Assembly (NCBI GenBank): GCA_964457585.1 | Contig: CAYWFU010000045.1 | Location: 1-22,727 of the forward strand | Source of the DNA: CAYWFU01 sp964457585 | Lineage (GTDB): Bacteria > JACRDZ01 | Length of the DNA: 22,727 bases | Reading direction: 5' to 3' | Shown: positions 17,032 through 22,727 of the stretch, in pieces | Layout of the letters: the number at the start of each line of letters is the position of its first letter | Position numbering within the stretch: the stretch's first letter is position 1 | Program-made: the position numbers and the translations under genes | The notes under the pieces: generated by a model | Told to the model about the DNA's origin: nothing | Database searches by the model: none | Seen by the model: the letters and a program-made list of their open reading frames with translations, nothing else

Positions 17032-18048
17032 TTGCGTAAACTTTTAAACTATTATGGAGGTTATAAGAGAGAGCGCGCTACAAATGAATGGCTTGCATAT
17101 GCTGATATAGTGCCACTAAAAAAGGGGAATCAGGGATTCAATACAGGTTTTGATATTGATAATTTTCAAGTAATTATTGATTACAGTCACTATGTTGTAC
17201 CCGCGAATCTAAAAAAACATAAAGAAGAAGCAATAAAGCTATTCAAAGCAATTCCCAAACTGAGAAAAGATCCCAAAACTAATGACTGGGAAAATGAATT
17301 ATCAGCTCGTATTCAATCTTTTGAAACAGATAAGGCTTTAATAAAAATCCAACCTGCTTACTATTTTGAACAGATTGGTTCAAACTTAACTATAGACTGG
17401 GCATCCAAACAATTTCCACCTGGTTATTCAAAAAATATTGCGACAATACATAATTTTATTGAACCTCCAATAAATGGTTATTTGCCAAAGCTTAACGAAT
17501 CAATGCTAGCCAATACACTTGGTGTAGCTGCTATGGTTTATACAAATGATCAAAAGATGTTAATTCCAATTAGAGGTGATAATCAGGCAGTTATGAGTGG
17601 AACAGGCGGAAAATTCCATTGCTCGGCATCCGGTGTATTTAATTGGGAAGTAATAGGAAAATATACATTTGAACAAACCTTTGAGATATTTGTCAAAGGA
17701 ATGCGGAAAGAAATTGAGACCGAAATAAATTTAGTCCCCTCAGATTATGAATTATTCCCTCTGATTTTTGCACGTGAATTACCTCGAGCTGGTAAACCTC
17801 AACTATTTTTTGGGGTAAAAACAAAACTCAATTTAGATTGTGTTTATGAAAAAATGAAAAATGCTAAAGAATCATGGGAATTTATTTCCGATGAAGAGCT
17901 TCCGAAAAAATCACCATTAAAAAAATGGCTTGATGCTCCTTCTGAAATAGATAATGATTTAAATGAAATAGAAAAATGTTTCACTTATGAAGGTTGGGCT
18001 GCATTTAAATTTATGATGGCTTACTTAAGTAATCAAATAGTATTTTAA
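17032..18048 (+). CDS. Nudix-like protein without a convincing start
   Basis: A 338-residue frame from a TTG; it is open further back to 16924 (adding about 36 codons, including IIPKAVRFGYDQKDNKTPF) but contains no ATG or GTG there and no ribosome-binding site. Residues past about 165 resemble a Nudix hydrolase: MLIPIRGDNQAVMSGTGG, then MRKEIETEINL, a degenerate REUxEExGU box, and FARELPRAGKPQLFF. The first half is not recognised. The coding frame is long and clean, yet the start is missing, so it is either the second half of a longer protein split by a frameshift or a remnant. A nucleotide-linked substrate is inferred only from the Nudix resemblance. Confidence 0.5.
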   Translation: MRKLLNYYGGYKRERATNEWLAYADIVPLKKGNQGFNTGFDIDNFQVIIDYSHYVVPANLKKHKEEAIKLFKAIPKLRKDPKTNDWENELSARIQSFETDKALIKIQPAYYFEQIGSNLTIDWASKQFPPGYSKNIATIHNFIEPPINGYLPKLNESMLANTLGVAAMVYTNDQKMLIPIRGDNQAVMSGTGGKFHCSASGVFNWEVIGKYTFEQTFEIFVKGMRKEIETEINLVPSDYELFPLIFARELPRAGKPQLFFGVKTKLNLDCVYEKMKNAKESWEFISDEELPKKSPLKKWLDAPSEIDNDLNEIEKCFTYEGWAAFKFMMAYLSNQIVF

Positions 18049-18234
18049 TCGAATGTGCAAAACATTTTTTTCTATCTGATATGTTCACCTGCACTTGAAA
18101 GCGAACCAGTTGATCCAAGATTATAAAAATATATAAATATAAAAAAATTTGCATCAAGCCTAATTTACTTGTCCCATTTCTTATCCCTGGCAAAAAACGC
18201 ATGCGGTTTTTACCCAATTAGCACTGATGATTAA
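18049..18234. other. Convergent intergenic region with a dyad
   Basis: The Nudix-like gene and the antitoxin gene converge here. The stretch 18191-18211 is nearly self-complementary: a run of A, CGCATGCG (18198-18205), then a run of T. It could serve as a bidirectional terminator, though the hairpin would have little loop. A further dyad, CTGAT (18224-18228) and ATCAG (18234-18238), overlaps the antitoxin stop. Confidence 0.35.
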
Positions 18235-18507
18235 TCAGGTTCTTCTCTCAATAAAATTTCCATTTATATATTTATGTAATATACTGGAAATCAATGTTTG
18301 ATATGGTAATCCTTCTTCTATTGCTTTCCTTTGAATATGATTAAGGTCTCGTTGAGAAATGCGAATATTAATACGTTTATTTTTTTGTAATGTATATTTA
18401 GCATATTCTCTATATTTTAAAATCTCTTTCTTAACATTAGGAATAGATGCAAATTCACTTTTTTCATAAGCATCTAAAATTTCTTTTTCTTCTTTATCTA
18501 ATTTCAT
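18235..18507 (-). CDS. CopG/ribbon-helix-helix antitoxin of a BrnT-type pair
   Basis: Ninety residues. The C-terminal half, from KRINIRISQRDLNHIQRK to the segment LPYQTLISSILHKYI, is a ribbon-helix-helix DNA-binding domain typical of CopG-like antitoxins paired with BrnT-like toxins. The N-terminal half (EKEILDAYEKSEF and SIPNVKKEILKY) should be the toxin-binding part. It starts 2 bases after the toxin stop, so the order is toxin then antitoxin, usual for this system. It is expected to neutralise the toxin and, with it, repress the promoter at 18792-18820. Confidence 0.85.
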   Translation of the reverse strand: MKLDKEEKEILDAYEKSEFASIPNVKKEILKYREYAKYTLQKNKRINIRISQRDLNHIQRKAIEEGLPYQTLISSILHKYINGNFIERRT

Positions 18508-18509
18508 TT

Positions 18510-18785
18510 TTATTTCTCCTTTAAATATTTGGCTGTAGCTTTACGACTTGGAATGATTGTCTTTAAAAAAATATTTTTTTCTTCTTCAATAAATGGAATA
18601 AGGTATGCGTAATTATCAATATTCACTATAAACATTTTTTGTCCGGGATATTTTTTTTGATTTGGATGCGGTACAACATCAAAAATATAATCATTTGTAA
18701 TATAAAATACTATTTCTTCAAATGAAATTCCTCTATCATTTTTAAGTTTTATGTTTTTTTCTGTATCCCATTCAAATGATTTCAT
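18510..18785 (-). CDS. brnT: BrnT-family toxin (predicted ribonuclease)
   Basis: A 91-residue protein with both BrnT hallmarks: FEWDTEKNIKLKNDRGISFE near the N-terminus and KTIIPSRKATAKYL at the C-terminus. The family has a RelE-like fold and inhibits translation by cleaving RNA. The ATG at 18785 is chosen over an in-frame TTG two codons earlier because the promoter's predicted start of transcription falls on this ATG. It lies downstream of livF on the same strand but has its own promoter, so it is an independent unit. Confidence 0.85.
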   Translation of the reverse strand: MKSFEWDTEKNIKLKNDRGISFEEIVFYITNDYIFDVVPHPNQKKYPGQKMFIVNIDNYAYLIPFIEEEKNIFLKTIIPSRKATAKYLKEK

Positions 18786-18791
18786 ACTCAA

Positions 18792-18820
18792 AATATACTA
18801 TCTTGTGTGCCTTTTGTCAA
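18792..18820 (-). promoter_or_regulatory. Strong promoter of the toxin-antitoxin operon, predicting a leaderless message
   Basis: On the minus strand a consensus TTGACA (18820-18815) and TATATT (18797-18792) are 17 bases apart. Seven bases past the -10 is the A of the toxin ATG (18785). The message would therefore start at or next to the start codon, without a ribosome-binding site. Confidence 0.7.
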
Positions 18821-18827
18821 TATTATT

Positions 18828-19532
18828 TTACTCACTACCTAAATAAGCTTTCCTTATACCCGGGTCATTGAGTAAAATTTCAGCTTTATTTTCCATAACT
18901 ATTTTCCCTGTCTCAATAACATAACCGCTATCCGATAATTTAAGCGCAGCATTTGCGTTTTGTTCAACCAAGAGTATTGTAACTCCTTTAGCATTAATTT
19001 CTTTTATTATTTTAAAAATTTTACTTACAATAATTGGCGCTAAACCTAATGATGGTTCATCCAGTATAAGGAGTTTAGGTCTTGCCATTAGCGATCTGGC
19101 AATGGCTAACATCTGCTGCTCCCCGCCGCTTAAAGTACCGCCTAATTGATTTTTTCGCTCTTCTAATACAGGGAATATACTATTTATCCATGGAAGCAAA
19201 TCTTCATATTCTTTTTTACTTTTAATAAAAGCTCCCATCTCAAGATTTTCTTTGACTGTAAGATTTGGCAATATTCTTCTCCCCTCCGGCACCTGACTGA
19301 TTCCTGATTTAACAATCATATGAGGAGGGAGTGAATGTATTTCCTTATTTTCAAATAATATTCTGCCGGTTTTGGGTCTGTTTATTCCGCATATGGTCAT
19401 TAAAGTAGTACTTTTCCCGGCACCATTTCCTCCAATAAGACATACAATCTCTTTTTCTTTAACTTCAAGATTTATCCCTTTAACAGCATCTATATGTCCA
19501 TAAGAAACATGCAAATTTTCTAATTTAAGCAT
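18828..19532 (-). CDS. livF: Branched-chain amino acid ABC transporter ATP-binding protein LivF
   Basis: 234 residues, the full length for LivF. Walker A GGNGAGKST (34-42), Q-loop region SQVPEGRRILPNLTV, signature LSGGEQQ (134-140), Walker B LLILDE (154-159) and the closing switch His position replaced by LLVEQN, as is normal for LivF. The C-terminus AYLGSE is also typical. With LivG it should power uptake of branched-chain amino acids or related ligands such as urea or amides. AAGGAG stands 7 bases before the ATG. livG lies 62 bases upstream. No livH, livM or livK is adjacent. Confidence 0.92.
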   Translation of the reverse strand: MLKLENLHVSYGHIDAVKGINLEVKEKEIVCLIGGNGAGKSTTLMTICGINRPKTGRILFENKEIHSLPPHMIVKSGISQVPEGRRILPNLTVKENLEMGAFIKSKKEYEDLLPWINSIFPVLEERKNQLGGTLSGGEQQMLAIARSLMARPKLLILDEPSLGLAPIIVSKIFKIIKEINAKGVTILLVEQNANAALKLSDSGYVIETGKIVMENKAEILLNDPGIRKAYLGSE

Positions 19533-19569
19533 TTACGCACTCCTTTCTTTCTTTTTCTTTTGTCTTCCC

Positions 19570-19597
19570 CCTTTAGCCTTTTGCCTTTCACCCTTCA
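19570..19597. repeat. Heptamer tandem repeat between livF and livG
   Basis: Four 7-bp units in a row on the plus strand: CCTTTAG, CCTTTTG, CCTTTCA and CCCTTCA. The last one includes the livG stop codon (19597-19595). On the transcript this is a purine-rich tract in the spacer between the two genes. It has the same period as the repeat at 5-48, with a different unit. Confidence 0.65.
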
Positions 19598-20356
19598 CTC
19601 TTCTTTCCCAAGGTAAGCTTCAATTACTTTCTGGTCTTTCTTAATTTCTGATGGGATATTGTCTGCTATTTTAATCCCGTGCTCAAGAACTACAATACGA
19701 TCGGAAATACCCATAACAACTTTCATATCATGTTCAATAAGAATAATTGTTATTTCCCTTTTTTTTATTTCAATTATCAAATCCATCATATTCCGGGTTT
19801 CTTGGGGGTTCATTCCTGCTGTTGGTTCATCCAGAAGAATTAATTTCGGATCAAGAGCCAGTGCTCTGGCTAATTCAAGTCTTCTCTGACAGCCATAAGG
19901 GAGATTTCTTGCCCAGGAAAGGGAATGATTCGATATTCCTACAGTTCGTAAAATTTCAATACTTTTGTTTGTTAAATATTTTTCTTCTTCTTTAAAAGAA
20001 TTATTTCTAATCAAAGCATTGAAAAAATTTATTTTTGAATTATTCTGACATGCAACCATTATATTTTCCATAGCGGTCATTTCCGCAAAAAGCCTTATAT
20101 TTTGAAATGTTCTTGCTATACCTTTTTTAGCAATTTGATTTGGTTTAAGATTTGAAATATCTTCTCCCTGAAAAATTATTTCCCCTTTATCCTGAGTACA
20201 GAGTCCTGTAATACAATTAAAAAATGTAGTTTTACCTGCTCCGTTAGGGCCGATAACGCTTAAAATAGTACCTTCTTCAGCATTTATATCAATGCAATCT
20301 AGAGCTTTTAATCCGCCAAATTGTTTTGTTAAATTCTTAATTTTTAATATCGACAT
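19595..20356 (-). CDS. livG: Branched-chain amino acid ABC transporter ATP-binding protein LivG
   Basis: 253 residues from the ATG at 20356 (a TTG four codons earlier is less likely). Walker A GPNGAGKT (36-43), the LivG-type signature LPYGCQRRLELARAL, Walker B LILLDEPTAGMNPQE and switch His in LIEHDM. The C-terminus VIEAYLGKEE is diagnostic of LivG. It is full length. In most genomes livM and livH stand directly upstream; here the upstream side ends within 20 bases in a repeat element and a broken group II intron, so the operon has been cut or rearranged, and this pair may depend on permeases encoded elsewhere. Confidence 0.92.
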   Translation of the reverse strand: MSILKIKNLTKQFGGLKALDCIDINAEEGTILSVIGPNGAGKTTFFNCITGLCTQDKGEIIFQGEDISNLKPNQIAKKGIARTFQNIRLFAEMTAMENIMVACQNNSKINFFNALIRNNSFKEEEKYLTNKSIEILRTVGISNHSLSWARNLPYGCQRRLELARALALDPKLILLDEPTAGMNPQETRNMMDLIIEIKKREITIILIEHDMKVVMGISDRIVVLEHGIKIADNIPSEIKKDQKVIEAYLGKEE

Positions 20357-20375
20357 GAATTTTCTCAAACCTAAT

Positions 20376-20582
20376 GCAGCAATTCTCGGTGAAGCAAAAA
20401 AGTTTGAAAATACTATGTTTTTTTGTAGTAAGTAAAAATATTTTTCGTAAAGTTTTACCTAAAAAAGCATCGGTTTTTTGTCATTCCCGACTTGTTTTAT
20501 CGGGAATCTAATGTTTAAAATAAACTGGATCTCCGATTAAACATGTCGGGGATGACAACCATTTCTCACCGAGAATTGCTGC
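20376..20582. mobile_element. Short inverted-repeat element (MITE-like) next to livG
   Basis: Perfect 17-bp terminal inverted repeats GCAGCAATTCTCGGTGA (20376-20392) and its complement (20566-20582) bound 207 bases without a gene. AAT flanks both ends (20373-20375 and 20583-20585), a possible 3-bp target duplication. A second, inner palindrome is nested in it at 20479-20557. The right end is continuous with the reverse-transcriptase frame, so the repeat could also have arisen by rearrangement rather than insertion. Confidence 0.5.
20479..20557. repeat. Palindromic intergenic repeat
   Basis: TGTCATTCCCGAC (20479-20491) and GTCGGGGATGACA (20545-20557) are inverted copies with one mismatch, and CGGGAATC follows the left arm. 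Repeats of this kind, starting TGTCATTCCCG, are scattered between genes in many environmental bacteria. It lies inside the 207-bp inverted-repeat element. Confidence 0.6.
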
Positions 20583-20583
20583 A

Positions 20584-21237
20584 ATAACAGGCACTCCGCA
20601 AGGAGGAGTAATCACCGCAGTATTTGCAAACATTTATCTGCATTATGTAATAGACATGTGGTTCGAGAAAATAGTAAAACCCAAATGCAGAGGAGATGCG
20701 AGAATAATACGATATGCTGATGATTGTGTTTGCTGTTTTCAGTATCAAGAAGATGCGAAAGAATATCTGGAAGCATTGAGAAAGCGACTGTCGAAATTCA
20801 AACTAGAACTATCGGAAGAAAAGACTAAAATGATAAGGTTCACAAGATTTCAAACAACAGATAACGAAACATTTAAGTTTCTAGGGTTTGAATACCGATG
20901 GGGAGAATCGCTGAAAGGCAAGCCAGTAGTGAGAATAAAGACAGCAAAGAAAAAGATAATAGCAGCGCTTGATGCAATAACAGAATGGATTAGGAACAAT
21001 CGCAGTAGCCGAGTAAAAGAAATAATGGCAACGTATAAATTAAAACTGCAAGGACATATGAACTATTATGGTGTATGCTGTAATTATGAAAGCATGTATA
21101 AATATTATTTGGAAACAAGCCGAATAATATATAAATGGCTGAACAGGCGAAGTCAAAGAAAAAGCTATAACTGGGAAGAATATAGGAAACTACTTGAATA
21201 TTACAAAATACCTAAGCCCAGAATAATAGCATGGTAG
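20584..21237 (+). pseudogene. ltrA: Group II intron reverse transcriptase/maturase, C-terminal fragment
   Basis: About 217 residues starting mid-protein. GTPQGGVITAVFANIYL is reverse-transcriptase motif 4, RYADDCVC holds the catalytic YADD motif of motif 5, and FKFLGFEYRW follows. The maturase (X) domain comes after, with LQGHMNYYGV and KWLNRRSQRKSYNWEEYRK, ending IPKPRIIAW. No HNH endonuclease domain is present, as in several bacterial intron lineages. The first half, about 200 residues, is absent and the frame runs into the inverted repeat at 20566-20582. An ATG at 20656 is internal to the protein and not a real start. Inactive for retrohoming on this evidence. Confidence 0.88.
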
Positions 21238-21281
21238 ATAAAGCAATAAGTGAACTTTAGCACGAAGCGAGAAATAACGAG

Positions 21282-21314
21282 GAACCTTGTGCGAGAAAAC
21301 CGCACGCAGGGGTC
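21282..21314 (+). ncRNA. Group II intron domain V
   Basis: The 33 bases fold as GAACCTTGTGCG against CGCACGCAGGGGTC, with an 8-bp lower stem, a 2-nt bulge and an upper stem. This is the geometry of domain V. The catalytic triad position reads AAC rather than the usual AGC, with a mismatch opposite, which suggests loss of activity. Alignment is by eye. Confidence 0.65.
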
Positions 21315-21320
21315 TGAGAG

Positions 21321-21452
21321 TAATGGCAGTAACTTAAGGGTTTTTTAATGTTTTTATGGTTTTTTATTATTTGTAGTTGCTTGATTTATCAAGCTTTTTT
21401 TATGTTCGATAAATCGAACAACTACAATTTTATATCTTAAGTTACTGCCATT
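21321..21452. mobile_element. MITE with IS4-like ends inserted in the intron
   Basis: Perfect 17-bp terminal inverted repeats AATGGCAGTAACTTAAG (21322-21338) and CTTAAGTTACTGCCATT (21436-21452). The 10-bp direct repeat GGTCTGAGAG flanks it at 21311-21320 and 21453-21462, a target-site duplication. The end TAATG...TTAAGG and the duplication length resemble the IS4 family. It has no transposase. Inside are two small hairpins bounded by TTGTAGTTG (21371-21379) and CAACTACAA (21419-21427), a nested repeat. Confidence 0.85.
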
Positions 21453-21462
21453 GGTCTGAGAG

Positions 21463-21495
21463 GGGGCAGCTAGGAAACTGGCTGTCCTACCTTAC
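21463..21495 (+). ncRNA. Group II intron domain VI and 3' end
   Basis: GGGCAGC (21464-21470) pairs with GCTGTCC (21481-21487), extended by TAG/CTG around a GAAA loop. The following CTACCTTAC should hold the branch-point A and the 3' splice site. Its distance from domain V is now about 150 bases because of the MITE; removing the MITE and one copy of its duplication restores a normal short linker. Confidence 0.6.
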
Positions 21496-21508
21496 AGGTA
21501 TTATAAAA

Positions 21509-21793
21509 ATGAAAAACACTATGCCAATTTCAATTGTATATGTGGGACTTGTGGTATGTTCCATTATTGTTGGTGGGTGTGCGGGCGGTATATTGGGTTC
21601 TCTCGTGCGAGGTCGTGCACATTTCGGTCTTGCGCTAGTTCTCGCTGGGGTTGGCATTTTCTCATTGCTCTCGCGTGCCTGCGTATCGGTCATTGAGACC
21701 AACGGTGAGTCTAATGCAAATACTGTTTTGGCATTAACTACTCTCGCAGCATCAGTACTGGGATTCATCGGGGCAATGCGTGACATCACATAA
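21509..21793 (+). CDS. Small membrane protein of foreign composition
   Basis: 94 residues with three predicted membrane helices (about 6-30, 38-60 and 70-90) joined by short loops. Gly-rich GGCAGG in the first helix suggests close helix packing. AGG lies 10 bases before the ATG. G+C is roughly half, clearly above the surrounding DNA, and the G/C-ending codons fit the plus frame. An overlapping minus-strand frame (21487-21957) has an implausible composition and is a shadow. It lies just downstream of the intron remnant and upstream of the HicBA cassette, so it is probably acquired DNA. No family recognised. Confidence 0.6.
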   Translation: MKNTMPISIVYVGLVVCSIIVGGCAGGILGSLVRGRAHFGLALVLAGVGIFSLLSRACVSVIETNGESNANTVLALTTLAASVLGFIGAMRDIT

Positions 21794-22060
21794 TATGTTT
21801 CCAAGCCAGTAGATTCTAAACACCTTTCAAGGAAACGATTTAAGATACAAACAAAAAAATTGGGGTTACAACGAATTTCTAATAATAGCGTTTGAGAATT
21901 CAATCCTCGTGAAGCAATGCTAATTGTAGAACTCTGGAGATAAAAAATTTCAATCAAATAAAATCAATTGCTTAATAATGGTACTGCTCTTTCTAAAAAT
22001 GACTTGCAAAATTCTAAAACTTTATTATAATCTATTTAAATACATACTGGAGGAAATACA
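21794..22060. other. Intergenic region before hicB
   Basis: The 267 bases hold no gene. I searched for an attC-like site (RYYYAAC and GTTRRRY boxes) that would mark the left edge of the HicBA cassette and found none. The only functional signal is the hicB promoter at 22004-22031. Confidence 0.5.
22004..22031 (+). promoter_or_regulatory. Promoter of hicBA
   Basis: TTGCAA (22004-22009) and a consensus TATAAT (22026-22031) are 16 bases apart. Transcription would start near 22038, giving a leader of about 23 nt with the ribosome-binding site GGAGG. In related systems HicB represses its own promoter. Confidence 0.7.
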
Positions 22061-22264
22061 ATGAAAATAAAAATTATAGTACATAAAGCTAATGAAGGTG
22101 GTTATTGGGCAGAGGTTCCATCTATTCCAGGCTGTGCTACTCAAGGTGAAAGTTTTGATGAACTTTTAACCAATCTCTATGAAGCTATCGAGGGATGTTT
22201 ATCGGTAGACGTTAAAGAAATACAAATGTCAAAAAATGATAAACTAATGGAGATTGCGGTTTGA
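22061..22264 (+). CDS. hicB: HicB-family antitoxin
   Basis: 67 residues, a compact HicB: the partly degraded RNase H-like fold with GGYWAEVPSIPGCATQGESF (13-32) and EAIEGCL. It lacks an added DNA-binding domain, which is frequent in short HicB proteins. GGAGG precedes the ATG. It would bind and silence HicA. The antitoxin gene comes first, the reverse of E. coli hicAB. Confidence 0.88.
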   Translation: MKIKIIVHKANEGGYWAEVPSIPGCATQGESFDELLTNLYEAIEGCLSVDVKEIQMSKNDKLMEIAV

Positions 22265-22467
22265 AAACAACATCAGGAAAAGAATTTGCTAAACTTCTTG
22301 AAAAACGTGGCTGGGAATTAAAAAGAATAAATGGAAGTCATCACATCTATGCAAAATTCGGAAATCCTGCCCGCATTTCTGTACCTATCCACAGCAATAC
22401 ACCACTCAAAATTGGTTTATTAAAACATCTGATGAAAATTGCAAATATTAATGAAAATGAATTATAA
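22261..22467 (+). CDS. hicA: HicA-family mRNA interferase toxin
   Basis: 68 residues with the double-stranded RNA-binding-like HicA fold. GKEFAKLLEKRGWELKRINGSHHIY contains the catalytic His in GSHHIY, and SVPIHSNTPLKIGLLKHLM is the usual C-terminal signature. It starts with TTG at 22261, overlapping the hicB stop (TTGA), so translation is coupled and probably weak, keeping toxin below antitoxin. It cleaves mRNA and tmRNA in characterised members. An attC site begins 4 bases after its stop. Confidence 0.88.
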   Translation: MKTTSGKEFAKLLEKRGWELKRINGSHHIYAKFGNPARISVPIHSNTPLKIGLLKHLMKIANINENEL

Positions 22468-22471
22468 AAAC

Positions 22472-22530
22472 ATCTAACCATGCGCTACACTGGACGGCGA
22501 GTACGCCGCCAGTGAGCTTTGGCGTTGAGG
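22472..22530 (+). other. Integron attC recombination site
   Basis: R'' box ATCTAAC (22472-22478) fits RYYYAAC. After a 6-base spacer comes L'' CTACACTGG (22485-22493), then a GC-rich stem CGGCG-AGTA-CGCCG, L' CCAGTGAG (22509-22516), a 7-base spacer and an R' core starting GTT at 22524. L'' and L' pair fully except for one extrahelical base (A22487); a further unpaired A is at 22494. Spacer lengths match the aadA-type attC as I remember it. After GTT the R' box reads GAGG instead of the expected AGAT because an inserted element begins there. Confidence 0.8.
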
Positions 22531-22674
22531 CTGTCGGAAAACTAAAATGATAAAAAAAGTAAAATAAAACGGCTTCCAAATTTGGCTTATAAACGACGAT
22601 CTCGGGTCAAGACAGCATTGCACATGTCCAATTTTTTACTTTTTTTAATGTTTGGGAACTTTTCCGACAGCCTC
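22527..22674. mobile_element. MITE at the attC core
   Basis: 148 bases with perfect 15-bp terminal inverted repeats GAGGCTGTCGGAAAA (22527-22541) and TTTTCCGACAGCCTC (22660-22674). GTT occurs directly outside both ends (22524-22526 and 22675-22677), a possible 3-bp duplication of the attC core. No transposase; the ends recall IS1182-like elements, a weak assignment. Confidence 0.65.
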
Positions 22675-22677
22675 GTT

Positions 22678-22727
22678 GAGGCTGTCGAAAAACTAAAAAA
22701 ACCACAAAAAAACACTTTCTTTTCAAC
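22678..22727. mobile_element. Start of a second related element, cut by the window end
   Basis: GAGGCTGTCGAAAAACT (22678-22694) repeats the left end of the preceding MITE almost exactly (one change) and again follows GTT. Only its first 50 bases are visible. It could be another MITE or the left end of a complete insertion sequence. Confidence 0.55.

Larger units (their letters stand above)
20583..21495 (+). mobile_element. 5'-truncated group II intron
   Basis: The 3' part of a group II intron: C-terminal half of the intron-encoded protein (to 21237), then domain V (21282-21314) and domain VI (about 21463-21495), ending near the TTAC at 21492-21495. Domains I to III and the first half of the reverse transcriptase are missing. 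A MITE (21321-21452) separates domains V and VI. It should be immobile and unable to splice. Confidence 0.8.

Noticed and set aside
20656..21237. Reverse transcriptase as an intact gene starting at the internal ATG
   Set aside because: The conserved GTPQGG motif lies upstream of that ATG in the same frame, so the ATG is internal and the protein is 5'-truncated.
21487..21957. 156-codon minus-strand frame opposite the small membrane protein gene
   Set aside because: Its Pro/Arg/Ser/Thr-rich middle is the mirror of the plus-strand helices, and it has no ribosome-binding site or recognisable motif.
20583..22530. Group IIC-attC intron inserted in the integron site
   Set aside because: The intron ends at about 21495, nearly 1 kb from the attC, with an unrelated gene between them, and its protein resembles another lineage.

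Overview
The window is an A+T-rich stretch of bacterial chromosome, by eye around 30% G+C. It encodes a lipoprotein signal, a 2-hydroxyacyl-CoA dehydratase-family protein, a cysteine-rich small protein and several toxin-antitoxin pairs. This fits an anaerobic, probably diderm, environmental bacterium. A Desulfobacterota-like origin is a guess; there is no rRNA or other marker to settle it.

Layout. Bases 1-850 hold a heptamer repeat, a promoter with a small Cys-rich protein gene, and two tandem copies of a hairpin repeat. Bases 843-8316 (minus strand) are a tight four-gene operon, read right to left: a dehydratase-family protein, a lipoprotein fusing an alpha/beta hydrolase to degenerate transglutaminase-like segments, a YhaO/SbcD-like metallophosphoesterase and a YhaN/SbcC-like ATPase. 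A short divergent promoter region (8317-8411) separates it from a plus-strand group at 8412-12709. That group holds a ClpX-like AAA+ ATPase without the zinc domain, a DNA methyltransferase, a 63-aa protein and a TdeIII-like restriction endonuclease gene. The nuclease gene is broken by one extra A in its catalytic motif. TldD and TldE-like protease genes follow (13043-15976).

Bases 16359-18048 hold three ORFs in three different frames: a membrane-protein fragment, a P-loop kinase and a Nudix-like protein. They look like a decaying or frameshifted locus. On the minus strand, 18235-20356 carries a BrnT-type toxin with its CopG-like antitoxin, then livF and livG. The permease and binding-protein genes that normally accompany livFG are absent from the window.

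From 20376 to the end the DNA is mostly mobile. An inverted-repeat element abuts livG. Next comes a 5'-truncated group II intron with the C-terminal half of its reverse transcriptase and recognisable domains V and VI. An IS4-like MITE with a 10-bp target duplication is inserted between those two domains. Then come a small membrane protein of foreign base composition and a hicB-hicA pair with its own promoter. A well-formed integron attC site follows hicA; its distal core is occupied by a short inverted-repeat element, with a second element starting behind it. The HicBA unit is therefore probably an integron cassette, although no integrase is visible here.

No tRNA, rRNA or CRISPR array was seen. 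All motif positions and base-pairings were worked out by eye.
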